Source of the DNA: JACOMY01 sp046233115 | GTDB lineage: Bacteria > Pseudomonadota > Alphaproteobacteria > Kiloniellales > JACOMY01 | NCBI GenBank assembly: GCA_046233115.1 | Contig: JBJXHM010000012.1 | Span: forward strand, 170,619 to 234,618 | Length of the DNA stretch: 64,000 nucleotides | Reading direction: 5' to 3' | Shown: positions 18,543 to 26,908 of the stretch, in pieces | Numbering within the stretch: position 1 is the stretch's first letter | Layout of the letters: every line of letters begins with the position of its first letter | Program-made: the position numbers and the translations under genes | The notes under the pieces: generated by a model | Told to the model about the DNA's origin: nothing | What the model saw: only the letters and a program-made list of their open reading frames with translations | Database searches by the model: none

Positions 18543-19685
18543 ATGACGACCAAGACCAGGCTGGACATCCTGGCCTACCTGCTGTTCATCGCCGCCACCT
18601 TCCTGATGCCGATGTTCCTCGACGAGTTCTGGCTGAACCGCGTCTCCAAGTACCTGATCTACGGGATGCTGGGCGTGGCCATCGCGCTCTCCTGGGGCTA
18701 TGCCGGCGTGCTCAACCTGGGCCAGGGCCTCTTCTTCGGCGTCGGCGCCTACATGCTGGCCATGTCCCTGAAGCTGGCGAGCTACACCTCGCTGCAGCAG
18801 GGCTCGGACAAGCCGGTGCCGGACTTCATGCTGTGGAACGCGGAGCCCGGCGCACCGACCGAACTCTGCTGCATCACCAAGGGCTCCTTCCTCTGGCTTC
18901 CCTTCCAGGACCAGTGGTTCGGCATTGCCATGGGCCTGGTGCTGCCGGCGCTGCTGGCGGGCCTCTTGGGCTACGCCATGTTCCGCAACCGCGTCTCCGG
19001 CGTCTTCATCGCCATCATCACGCTCGCCATGGTGCTGCTGGTGCGCCTGGTGGTGATCGACGCCCAGCCGGTGACCAACGGCTTCAACGGCCTGACCGAC
19101 CTCGGCTGGTTCACCATCGCCGGCTTCGAGTTTGACCCCTACCTGGTGGAGACCTATTACCTGGTGGCGGCCTGCCTGGCGGTAACCCTGATCGGCGCCC
19201 GCTGGCTGGTCAGCACCCGGGCCGGCCTGGTGCTCCAAGCGATCCGGGACGACGAATCGCGGGCCCGTTACCTGGGCTTCAACATCGCCGCCTATCAGGT
19301 TTTCTTCTTCATGGTCTCGGCCGGAATCGCCGGGGTGGCCGGCATGCTCTACGTGATCTCCGCGGAGTTCGCCTCGCCCACCTTCATGGACCTCAGCTTC
19401 TCGATCACCATGGTGGTCTGGGCCGCGGTCGGCGGCCGACACTCACTGCTGGGGGCCTGCATCGGTGCGATCCTGATCAACACCATCGAGGCCACGGTCA
19501 GTGAGAGCGAGATGTTCGTCGAGGCCTGGAAGGCCATCATCGGCCTGCTCTTCGTGCTGGTGGTGCTGTTCCTGCCGCGCGGGCTCGCCGGCTTCGCCAA
19601 CGACATCGGCGACCGTCTGTCCGGCCGGCGCAACAAGGCCGACGGCCGGACCGGTGACCTCGCCCAGACCGGCCAGGTGGAGTAG
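18543..19685 (+). CDS. urtC: Urea ABC transporter permease
   Basis: 380-residue LivM/UrtC-type permease with about ten membrane helices. The WGYAGVLNLGQGLFFGVGAYM segment and the C-terminal AAVGGRHSLLGACIGAI segment are family hallmarks. It has the extended periplasmic loop (about residues 80-125) with PxxFMxWN-like residues seen in UrtC. It sits between urtB and urtD with gaps of four and five bases. Confidence 0.94.
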   Translation: MTTKTRLDILAYLLFIAATFLMPMFLDEFWLNRVSKYLIYGMLGVAIALSWGYAGVLNLGQGLFFGVGAYMLAMSLKLASYTSLQQGSDKPVPDFMLWNAEPGAPTELCCITKGSFLWLPFQDQWFGIAMGLVLPALLAGLLGYAMFRNRVSGVFIAIITLAMVLLVRLVVIDAQPVTNGFNGLTDLGWFTIAGFEFDPYLVETYYLVAACLAVTLIGARWLVSTRAGLVLQAIRDDESRARYLGFNIAAYQVFFFMVSAGIAGVAGMLYVISAEFASPTFMDLSFSITMVVWAAVGGRHSLLGACIGAILINTIEATVSESEMFVEAWKAIIGLLFVLVVLFLPRGLAGFANDIGDRLSGRRNKADGRTGDLAQTGQVE

Positions 19686-19690
19686 ACGCG

Positions 19691-20440
19691 ATGGCGAAGG
19701 ACATGCTCATCATCGACGGCATCGGCGTCGACTTCGGCGGCTTCAAGGCGGTCTCCAGCTTCTCCATGTCGGTGGCAGAGGGCGAGTTGCGCGTGCTGCT
19801 GGGCGCCAACGGTGCAGGCAAGACCACCTTGATGGACCTGATCAGCGGCAAGACCCGCTCGACCGAGGGCCGCGTGACACTGAACGGGCGCGATATCACC
19901 AACTGGCAGGAGCACAAGATCGCCCGAGCCGGGCTGGGACGGAAATTTCAGATCCCCAGCGTTTTCAAGCAGCTCTCCGTGGCGGAGAACCTTGAGGTAG
20001 CGGGCTTGAGGGAGCGCACGGTGCTGCGCAACCTCAGGGGCCGCAACCGCAGCCGCCAACGTCGCGACATGCATGAGGTGCTGGAGCTGACCGGGCTAGC
20101 CGACCGCGCCGACGACCCCGCTGGTACGCTCTCGCACGGTGAGACCCAGTGGCTGGAGCTGGGCATCCTGATGCGTCAGGACCCCAAGGTGATCCTGCTG
20201 GACGAGCCGACCGCCGGCATGACGCAGGACGAGACCCTGAAGACCTCGCAGATCTTCAAGGGCCTGAAGGGGCGCCACACCCTGATCGTGGTGGAGCACG
20301 ACATGGCCTTCGTACGCGAGATCGCGGAGGTCATCACCGTCATGCACCTGGGCAAGTTCCTGGCCCAGGGCTCCATCTCGGAAATCGAAACCAACGCGGC
20401 TGTCCGCGAGGCCTACCTCGGCAGCGGGGGCATTCACTGA
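19691..20440 (+). CDS. urtD: Urea ABC transporter ATP-binding protein
   Basis: 249 residues. Walker A GANGAGKTT, a signature reading LSHGETQWLELG (the H-for-G form seen in UrtD proteins), Walker B VILLDEPTAGM, and switch histidine in VVEHDMAFVREIA. It pairs with UrtE to drive uptake. Its TGA overlaps the ATG of urtE by one base. Confidence 0.94.
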   Translation: MAKDMLIIDGIGVDFGGFKAVSSFSMSVAEGELRVLLGANGAGKTTLMDLISGKTRSTEGRVTLNGRDITNWQEHKIARAGLGRKFQIPSVFKQLSVAENLEVAGLRERTVLRNLRGRNRSRQRRDMHEVLELTGLADRADDPAGTLSHGETQWLELGILMRQDPKVILLDEPTAGMTQDETLKTSQIFKGLKGRHTLIVVEHDMAFVREIAEVITVMHLGKFLAQGSISEIETNAAVREAYLGSGGIH

Positions 20441-21141
20441 TGCTGAAACTGGTAAACTTCAACAGCTATTACGGCGGCAGCCACATCCTGCACGACCTGA
20501 ACCTGGAGGCACCCAAGGGCGAGATCCTGACTGTGCTGGGCCGCAACGGGGTGGGCAAGACCACCCTCTTGAAGTCCATCATGGGGCTGACCGACACCAC
20601 CACCGGCAGCCTGGAGCTGGAGGGGCAGGATATCTCGAAGCAGCCCACTCACCTGCGCGCACGCGCCGGCATCGCCTACGTGCCGCAGGGGCGCGAGATC
20701 ATCCCCGACTTCACCGTGCGCGAGAACATCCTGATGGGCGGCTTCGCGGCCGGCCAGACCGGGCTGCGCGGCAGCATTCCCGAGGTGGTGGGCAGCCTCT
20801 TCCCCTACCTGACCGAGAACCTGGATCGGCCGGGCGGCCTGCTCTCGGGCGGCCAGCAGCAGCAGCTCGCCATCGCCCGGGCGCTGGCGCAGAACCCCAA
20901 GATGATCCTGCTGGACGAGCCCACCGAGGGCATCCAGCCCAACATCGTGGAGCTGATCGAGGAGACGATCCGCGAGCTCAACGCCCGGTTAGGCCTCACC
21001 ATCGTGCTGGTCGAGCAGAATGTCGAGTTCGCGCGCCGTGCCACCAACAGCTTCGTCATGCTAGAGAAGGGACAGGTGGTCGCCAGCGGCCGTGCCAACG
21101 AGCTGAGCGACGCCCTGATCCATCGTCACATGGCAATCTAG
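20440..21141 (+). CDS. urtE: Urea ABC transporter ATP-binding protein
   Basis: 233 residues from the ATG at 20440, which overlaps the urtD stop; a longer upstream extension in this frame lies inside urtD. Walker A GRNGVGKTT, signature LSGGQQQQLAIARAL and Walker B ILLDEPTEGIQPN, the last being the UrtE/LivF form. FNSYYGGSHILHDLNLE at the start is typical of UrtE. It is the last transporter gene, ten bases before ureE. Confidence 0.95.
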   Translation: MLKLVNFNSYYGGSHILHDLNLEAPKGEILTVLGRNGVGKTTLLKSIMGLTDTTTGSLELEGQDISKQPTHLRARAGIAYVPQGREIIPDFTVRENILMGGFAAGQTGLRGSIPEVVGSLFPYLTENLDRPGGLLSGGQQQQLAIARALAQNPKMILLDEPTEGIQPNIVELIEETIRELNARLGLTIVLVEQNVEFARRATNSFVMLEKGQVVASGRANELSDALIHRHMAI

Positions 21142-21151
21142 GATCCCGATC

Positions 21152-21625
21152 TTGACCACGACCACCAGCGAGACCCTGCTTCTGACCGACATCCTGGGTG
21201 CGGTCAGCGATCCTGAACTCCACGAGGCCATCCACCGCCTGGAGCACAAGGACGCCGTCGATAGCCTGGCGGTCGAGCCCGCCGACCTGGCACGCCGACG
21301 GATGCGGCTCTCCAGCGCCAAGGGGCGGGACTGCGCGCTCGCCCTGCCGCGCAGCCAGAAGCTCTTCAACGGCGCCGTCCTGGTGCTGCAGGAGGACTGG
21401 GCGCTGGTGGTCCGGGTCAACGAGGAGCGCTGGCTGCGGCTCCGCCCGCGCGACGCACCGGCCGCGCTGGAGCTGGGCTATCACGCCGGCAATCTGCACT
21501 GGCGGGTGCGCTTCAAGGACGGCGACCTGCTGGTGGCACTGGAGGGGCCGGAGGAGACCTACCTCGCCCGCCTGGAGAGCCAGCTCGAAAACGGGCTCTG
21601 CCGCAGGATCTCCGAGGATGAGTGA
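21152..21625 (+). CDS. ureE: Urease nickel chaperone
   Basis: 157 residues from a TTG start (21152); no ATG is available before the conserved region. The peptide-binding half includes DCALALPRSQKLFNGAVL, and the metal-binding half has ELGYHAGNLHWRVRF with the conserved GNxH histidine. Unlike some UreE proteins, there is no His-rich tail. It delivers nickel during urease maturation, and overlaps ureF by eight bases. Confidence 0.87.
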   Translation: MTTTTSETLLLTDILGAVSDPELHEAIHRLEHKDAVDSLAVEPADLARRRMRLSSAKGRDCALALPRSQKLFNGAVLVLQEDWALVVRVNEERWLRLRPRDAPAALELGYHAGNLHWRVRFKDGDLLVALEGPEETYLARLESQLENGLCRRISEDE

Positions 21626-22301
21626 GCGCGAGGCGCTGGCGCTGCTGTCTCTGACCCAGATGGCCGACAGCGCCTTTCCCAGCGGCGGCTTCGCCTTCTC
21701 GCAGGGGCTGGAGACCCTGCTGGCCGAACGCCTGGTGCAGGGCGAGGAGGCCTTGGGGATCTACCTGCAGCACCAGCTCCGTGACCGCTGGCTGGTGTTC
21801 GATCGCTATTTCCTCAGCGAGGCGCACGGCTCGGCGGAGGAACCCGAGGCGCTCTTCGCCCTCGACGCCGAATGCGAGGCCATGACCCCGGTGGCGGGCC
21901 TGCGCGAGGGCTCCAAGCGCAACGGCATGGCGCTGCTCACCAGCCATGAGAAAATCGCCACGCCCGGCGCCGCCGCCTACAAGCGCGCGGTGCTGACCGG
22001 CACGGGTAAGGGCCACCTGCCGGTGGTCCAGGGCCTGCTGTTCAAGGGCCGCGGGCTCGCCCTGCTGCCGGCCCTGGTCGCGGCCGCCCACTCCTTCCTG
22101 GCCGGCCAGGTCTCGGCCGCGGTGCGCCTGGGCGCGATCGGCACCCTGGCCGGGCAGCGCATCCTCGCCGGCCTGCACCCGGAGCTGGCGGACGCGCTGG
22201 CTCGACCGCTTCCGCCCGAGGCGCCCTGGAGCTTCACGCCCTTGAGTGAGATCGCCGCGATGCGCCACGAGACCCAGAGCGTCCGCCTTTTCACCAACTA
22301 G
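21618..22301 (+). CDS. ureF: Urease accessory protein UreF
   Basis: 227 residues from the ATG at 21618; a longer upstream frame would overlap nearly all of ureE. The helical UreF pattern is clear: LTQMADSAFPSGGFAFSQGLE near the start, TPVAGLREGSKRNG in the middle. UreF joins UreD and UreG in the complex that activates apo-urease and gates GTP hydrolysis. The ureE/ureF overlap indicates coupled translation. Confidence 0.92.
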   Translation: MSEREALALLSLTQMADSAFPSGGFAFSQGLETLLAERLVQGEEALGIYLQHQLRDRWLVFDRYFLSEAHGSAEEPEALFALDAECEAMTPVAGLREGSKRNGMALLTSHEKIATPGAAAYKRAVLTGTGKGHLPVVQGLLFKGRGLALLPALVAAAHSFLAGQVSAAVRLGAIGTLAGQRILAGLHPELADALARPLPPEAPWSFTPLSEIAAMRHETQSVRLFTN

Positions 22302-22328
22302 AAGAAGAGCCTTGTCGAGGACCCGCCG

Positions 22329-23024
22329 ATGCTGTTGACCCCGACCGAAATGGAGCGGCTGACCATCTTCGTCGCCGCAGAGATGGCCCGCCGCCGCAAG
22401 GCTAAGGGCCTCCGCCTCAACCACCCGGAGACCGTCGCCTACATCGTCGACGAGATACTGGAGGGCGCGCGCGAGGGCCGCAGCGTCGCCGAGCTGATCG
22501 CCTACGGCTCGACCATCCTCAACAGCGACGACGTCCTGGACGGGGTGGCGGATCTCATGCCGATGATCCAGGTCGAGGCGACCTTTCCCGATGGCACCAA
22601 GCTGGTGACGGTGCACGACCCGATCCGCCCCGGCGGCCAGCCCACAGCCGATCATGTGAAGCCCGGCGAGATCCTGCCGGCCGAGGGCGAGATCGAGATC
22701 AACGCCGGCCGCGAGAAGACCCACCTGGTGGTGGTAAATAGCGGCGACCGCCCGGTGCAGATCGGCAGCCACTATCACTTCTTCGAGGCCAACAAGGCGC
22801 TGGACTTCGACCGCGCCGCCGCCTTCGGCAAGCGGCTCGACATCGCCGCCGGCACCGCCGTGCGCTTCGAGCCGGGCCAAAGCAAGGAGGTCGAGCTGGT
22901 CGCCTTCGGCGGCAGCGGCGAGATCAGCGGACTGAACGGCCTGGCCGAGGGCGAGATCCGCAGCGAGGCCGCACGCGACGCGGCGCTGCAGCGCGCCCGC
23001 GACGCCGGCTTCAAGGGAGCATAA
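22329..23024 (+). CDS. ureAB: Fused urease gamma and beta subunits
   Basis: 231 residues joining two normally separate small subunits. Residues 1-100 are the gamma part (MLLTPTEMERLTIFVAAEMARR and GKxLNHPE-like region). After a short linker, residues ~107-231 are the beta part (GEILPAEGEIEINAGR, NSGDRPVQIGSHYHFFEAN). Such fusions occur in Helicobacter and some other bacteria. Fusion fixes 1:1 stoichiometry in the trimeric enzyme. ureC begins four bases later. Confidence 0.95.
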   Translation: MLLTPTEMERLTIFVAAEMARRRKAKGLRLNHPETVAYIVDEILEGAREGRSVAELIAYGSTILNSDDVLDGVADLMPMIQVEATFPDGTKLVTVHDPIRPGGQPTADHVKPGEILPAEGEIEINAGREKTHLVVVNSGDRPVQIGSHYHFFEANKALDFDRAAAFGKRLDIAAGTAVRFEPGQSKEVELVAFGGSGEISGLNGLAEGEIRSEAARDAALQRARDAGFKGA

Positions 23025-23028
23025 GACG

Positions 23029-24741
23029 ATGGCGAAGATCAGCCGCGAGGCCTATGCGGCCCTGTACGGACCCACCACCGGCGACTGCGTGCGCCTGGGT
23101 GACACTGCGCTCTTGGCAGAGGTCGAGCACGACTTCGCGGTGCCGGGCGAGGAGTGCCTGCACGGCGGTGGTAAGACCCTGCGCGACGGCATGGGCCTGG
23201 CCTCCGGCGTCACCAGCGCCGAGGGCGCGCTCGACATGCTGATCTGCAACGTGGTGGTGATCGACCCGGTGATCGGCATCGTGAAGGCCGACATCGGCAT
23301 CAAGGCCGGCCGCATCGTCGGCATCGGCAAGGCCGGCAACCCGGCGATCATGGATGGCGTGGACCCGCGCCTGATCGTCTCCGCCGCCACCACCGTGCGC
23401 GATGCGGAAGGCCTGATCGCCACGCCGGGCGCCATCGACGTGCACGTCCACTTCGATTCCGCCCAGCTCTGCGAGCACGCGATCTCGTCGGGTATCACCA
23501 CCATGCTGGGCGGCTCGCTGGGACCGATCACGGTCGGCATCGATTCCGGCGGCCCCTTCAACGTCGGCAAGATGCTGCAGGCGGCCGAGCAGTGGCCGAT
23601 CAACTTCGGCTTCCTCGGCCGCGGCAACTCCTCCAAGCCGGCCTCCTTGCGCGAGCAGCTCTATGCCGGCTGCCTCGGCCTCAAGATCCACGAGGACTGG
23701 GGCTCGATGCCGGCGGTGATCGACTGCTGCCTGGGGGTCGCCGACGAGATGGACTTCCAGGTCCAGCTCCACAGCGACACGCTGAACGAGTCCGGCTTCG
23801 TCGAAGACACCCTCAAGGCCATCGGCGGCCGTACCATCCACATGTACCACACCGAGGGTGCCGGCGGCGGCCACGCCCCTGATATCATCCGGGTGGCCGG
23901 GGTGGCCAACTGCCTGCCGTCGTCGACCAACCCCACCAACCCCTACACGGTGAACACCTTCGACGAGCACCTCGACATGACGATGGTGTGCCACCATCTG
24001 AACCCGGCGATTCCGGAGGACGTGGCCTTCGCCGAGAGCCGGATCCGGGCCCAGACCATCGCCGCCGAGGACGTGCTGCACGACATCGGCGCGATCTCCA
24101 TGCTGGGCTCCGATAGCCAGGGCATGGGGCGCATCAACGAGGTGATCTGCCGGACCTGGCAGCTCGCCAGCAAGATGAAGCAGCAGCGCGGCCGCCTGCC
24201 CGAAGAGAAGACTGCGCGGGGCGACAACGAGCGAATCAAGCGCTACATCGCCAAATACACCATCAACGCCGCCCGCACCTTCGGCATCGAGGCCCACATC
24301 GGCTCGCTGGAGGACGGCAAGATGGCCGACATCGTGCTCTGGCGGCCCGGCTTCTTCGGCATCAAGCCCGAGTTGGTGGTGAAGGGTGGCTTCATCGCCT
24401 GGGGCGCGATGGGCGACAGCGCGGCCTCACTGATGACCTGCGAGCCCTTGGCGCTGCGCCCGCAGTGGGGCGCCTTCGGCCGCGCCAAGCAGGCCCTAAG
24501 CGCCTGCTTCGTGCATCCCTTGGCGATCGAGGCCGGCCTGGCCGCCGAGCTGGACCTGGCCAAGGCCCTGCTGCCGGCCAGCGGCACGCGCAGGCTACGC
24601 AAGTCCGACATGTTGCACAACGACGCCTGCCCCGAGGTTCGGGTCGACCCGGCCACCTTCGAGGTCTTTGTGGACGGCGCGCTCGCAAGCTGCGAGCCTG
24701 CGCGCGAGCTTCCCCTGGCACAGAGATACATGCTGCGATGA
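23029..24741 (+). CDS. ureC: Urease alpha (catalytic) subunit
   Basis: 570 residues, standard for UreC. The nickel-bridging lysine (carbamylated) is K219 in GLKIHEDWG. The histidine ligands are in HVHF and the HSDTLNE and HTEGAGGGHAPD segments, and the mobile-flap cysteine is C321 in MVCHHLN. It hydrolyses urea to ammonia and carbamate in the cytoplasm. An ATGA overlap couples it to ureG. All expected active-site motifs are intact, so the enzyme should be functional. Confidence 0.98.
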   Translation: MAKISREAYAALYGPTTGDCVRLGDTALLAEVEHDFAVPGEECLHGGGKTLRDGMGLASGVTSAEGALDMLICNVVVIDPVIGIVKADIGIKAGRIVGIGKAGNPAIMDGVDPRLIVSAATTVRDAEGLIATPGAIDVHVHFDSAQLCEHAISSGITTMLGGSLGPITVGIDSGGPFNVGKMLQAAEQWPINFGFLGRGNSSKPASLREQLYAGCLGLKIHEDWGSMPAVIDCCLGVADEMDFQVQLHSDTLNESGFVEDTLKAIGGRTIHMYHTEGAGGGHAPDIIRVAGVANCLPSSTNPTNPYTVNTFDEHLDMTMVCHHLNPAIPEDVAFAESRIRAQTIAAEDVLHDIGAISMLGSDSQGMGRINEVICRTWQLASKMKQQRGRLPEEKTARGDNERIKRYIAKYTINAARTFGIEAHIGSLEDGKMADIVLWRPGFFGIKPELVVKGGFIAWGAMGDSAASLMTCEPLALRPQWGAFGRAKQALSACFVHPLAIEAGLAAELDLAKALLPASGTRRLRKSDMLHNDACPEVRVDPATFEVFVDGALASCEPARELPLAQRYMLR

Positions 24742-25403
24742 CACCGAAAGACGAGATCGCCCTTCCCGAAAGCCTGTCAGAGGGGCAGCGCCCAAGAGAA
24801 GCCGCACGCGTTGGCATCGGCGGCCCGGTCGGCTCCGGCAAGACCGCGCTGATCGAGCGCCTGATCCCGGCCCTGCAGGCCCACGGGGTCGAGCTGGCGG
24901 TGGTGACCAACGATCTGGTGACCAAGGAGGATGCGGAGCGCCTACGCCGCTCCGGCCTGATCGATCCGACGCGCGTCAGCGCGGTGGAGGCCGGCGCCTG
25001 CCCGCATACCGTGATCCGCGAGGATCCGACCCTCAACATCGCCGCCGCCGACCTGCTCTGCGCCACCTTCCCCAAGCTCGACCTGGTGATCATCGAGAGC
25101 GGCGGCGACAACCTCGCCTCCACCTTTTCGCTCGACCTGGTCGACTACTGGCTCTTCGTGATCGACGTGGCCCAGGGCGACGACATCCCGAGGAAGCGCG
25201 GCCCGGGCATCATGACTTGCGACCTCCTGATCGTGAACAAGCTGGACCTGGCGCCCTACGTCGGCGTCGATGCCGGGGCCATGCTGGCCGAGGCCCGCGC
25301 GATCCGCGAAGGTCGCCCGGTGCTGGCCTGCAACTGCAAGACCGGCGAGGGCATCGAACAGGTGGTCGAGGCCTTGAGCCGGGACGTCCTCTTCACCGCA
25401 TGA
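24738..25403 (+). CDS. ureG: Urease accessory GTPase
   Basis: 221 residues from the ATG overlapping ureC by four bases. P-loop GIGGPVGSGKT is near residue 26, the metal-binding CPH motif is in GACPHTVIRED, and IESGGDNLASTF and NKLDLAPYV are intact. It delivers nickel to apo-urease in a GTP-dependent way with UreD, UreE and UreF. The gene overlaps the next, ureD, by four bases. Confidence 0.96.
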   Translation: MTPKDEIALPESLSEGQRPREAARVGIGGPVGSGKTALIERLIPALQAHGVELAVVTNDLVTKEDAERLRRSGLIDPTRVSAVEAGACPHTVIREDPTLNIAAADLLCATFPKLDLVIIESGGDNLASTFSLDLVDYWLFVIDVAQGDDIPRKRGPGIMTCDLLIVNKLDLAPYVGVDAGAMLAEARAIREGRPVLACNCKTGEGIEQVVEALSRDVLFTA

Positions 25404-26251
25404 ACGGGCCTCAGGCTATCGCCAGCGGCCGCCAGACCCTGGAGGCGCGAGCCGAACTGGCCTTTGCCAGGGCTCCTGGCGGGCGCAGCTACCTGGCCCG
25501 GCAGTTCGTGCCCTACCCCTTTCACATCACCCGGCCCTTCTACCTGGACCGGGTGCCGGCGGAGCTTGCCACGGTCTACCTGCAGTCGGCCTCGGGAGGC
25601 GCCTACCGCGGCGACCGTCTGGCGCTCGCGGTGACCCTGGAAGAGCAGGCCAAGGCCCAGGTGACCACCCAGGCCTCGACCCTGGTCAACGCCGGACGCG
25701 GCGGGCGAACCTCGCTGGAGCAGGATCTCATCCTGGGGCGCGACAGCTTCCTTGAGTACCTGCCCGATCCGCTGATCCTGATGGCCGAGGCGGACTGCGA
25801 AAGCCGGACCGTGATCCGGGTGGGCAAAGGCGCGAGCCTGGTGGCCTCCGAGGCCTTTCTGACTCACGACTACCGCGGCGAAGGCCGCCTGCCGGAGCGC
25901 TTCTTCGCCACCTTGGAACTCATCGACCACGCCAACCGCCGTCTTTTTGCCGACCGCATCCTGCTGGGTAGCGGCGGCTTTGATTTCCGGCGCCTCGGTA
26001 ACCATCCCTGCTGTGCAAGCTTCATGGTCTTCACCGCCACGTCTCGTCCTGATTTGACTGAAGGCCTCCGAGCCGCCTTGGCCAGATCCGACGGCCTCTA
26101 CGGTGGTGTTTCGATCTTTGCGGGTGGCCGCGGCCAATTCATCCGACTGATGACCGGTCACGGTGCGCAGCTGCTCAACGCGCTGACCGAGCTCTGGCAA
26201 TGCGCCCGCACGGATCTCTTCGGCATCGCAGCTGCCACTCGGCGCAAGTAG
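25400..26251 (+). CDS. ureD: Urease accessory protein UreD (UreH)
   Basis: 283 residues from the ATG at 25400, overlapping ureG. The UreD pattern is visible: QFVPYPFHITRPFYLD, SASGGAYRGDRL, TTQASTLVNAGRGG, and LEYLPDPLIL. It is the scaffold that binds apo-urease and recruits UreF and UreG. Its position as last gene, after ureG, is unusual because ureD commonly precedes the structural genes. No terminator hairpin is evident after it. Confidence 0.93.
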   Translation: MNGPQAIASGRQTLEARAELAFARAPGGRSYLARQFVPYPFHITRPFYLDRVPAELATVYLQSASGGAYRGDRLALAVTLEEQAKAQVTTQASTLVNAGRGGRTSLEQDLILGRDSFLEYLPDPLILMAEADCESRTVIRVGKGASLVASEAFLTHDYRGEGRLPERFFATLELIDHANRRLFADRILLGSGGFDFRRLGNHPCCASFMVFTATSRPDLTEGLRAALARSDGLYGGVSIFAGGRGQFIRLMTGHGAQLLNALTELWQCARTDLFGIAAATRRK

Positions 26252-26908
26252 CGAAACCGTGGTCGCCGACGACCTATTCAGCGCTGGGCGAAAGATGGAT
26301 TCTTCGAATCGATTCGCGCGAACTCTCGAAGACTCTAGCAAACAGGGGTAGATTGAGGCTCGGTTGCGCTGAGCAGTTGAGAGGCCCGATCAGCCCACAC
26401 CATTCTGTTTGTAAAGACAAAGTTCATCAACCCAATCGAGAATAACTCGCATTATCATGATATTTTTGCGCATTTTCTCGTATTTATTGTATAAAATCGC
26501 CTAATACGTGCCTATTTGTGCGCTCTTGTTGTTTTTAGGCGTCCTCTCTTGATCGGAAATAGCCAAGATGCAGGGACACAGCCAACGGCAGGCATATGGC
26601 AAACACATTGAAGGGATTGTTTTTTTGTTCTCTTTCGACTAAATGACAGATGGTGATCTTGTGATCGACATTGGTTGTGGAAGCTGCTTGTACCGGGGCA
26701 GGGATGGCAGGCTTTCAGGTCTCCCTGTGGTCTAACAGATTGCATGGCTAGTTGGCCATAGCAGCCTAAAGTGGCATTGACAGAACCGAGAGATACTCAT
26801 GGCACAGGCAACGAATGCCCGTTGGGCGCAACAACCCGCTGGCAGGCAACCGTAAATCGGCGAGTTAAACTGTAAGCTGTGCCGACGAACGCAGGGGTGG
26901 GAAGATCT
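26252..26908. other. AT-rich intergenic region
   Basis: This ~650-base gap is clearly richer in A/T than its surroundings, most of all at 26440-26560, which contains runs such as ATATTTTTGCGCATTTTC. Short frames in it do not look like real proteins: composition is odd and no motif or good ribosome site is seen. It may hold promoters for the glycosyltransferase gene, an sRNA, or imported DNA. Confidence 0.5.
26467..26496 (+). promoter_or_regulatory. Candidate sigma-70 promoter in the AT-rich gap
   Basis: TTGCGC (26467-26472) and TATAAA (26491-26496) are 18 bases apart inside the most AT-rich part of the gap. A near-perfect -35 element TTGACA also lies at 26778-26783 but has no matching -10. 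Either could drive the glycosyltransferase gene. Sequence match only. Confidence 0.3.

Noticed and set aside
26512..26745. 77-residue minus-strand frame in the AT-rich gap
   Set aside because: Many C, H, S and K without a motif and no ribosome site; probably chance.
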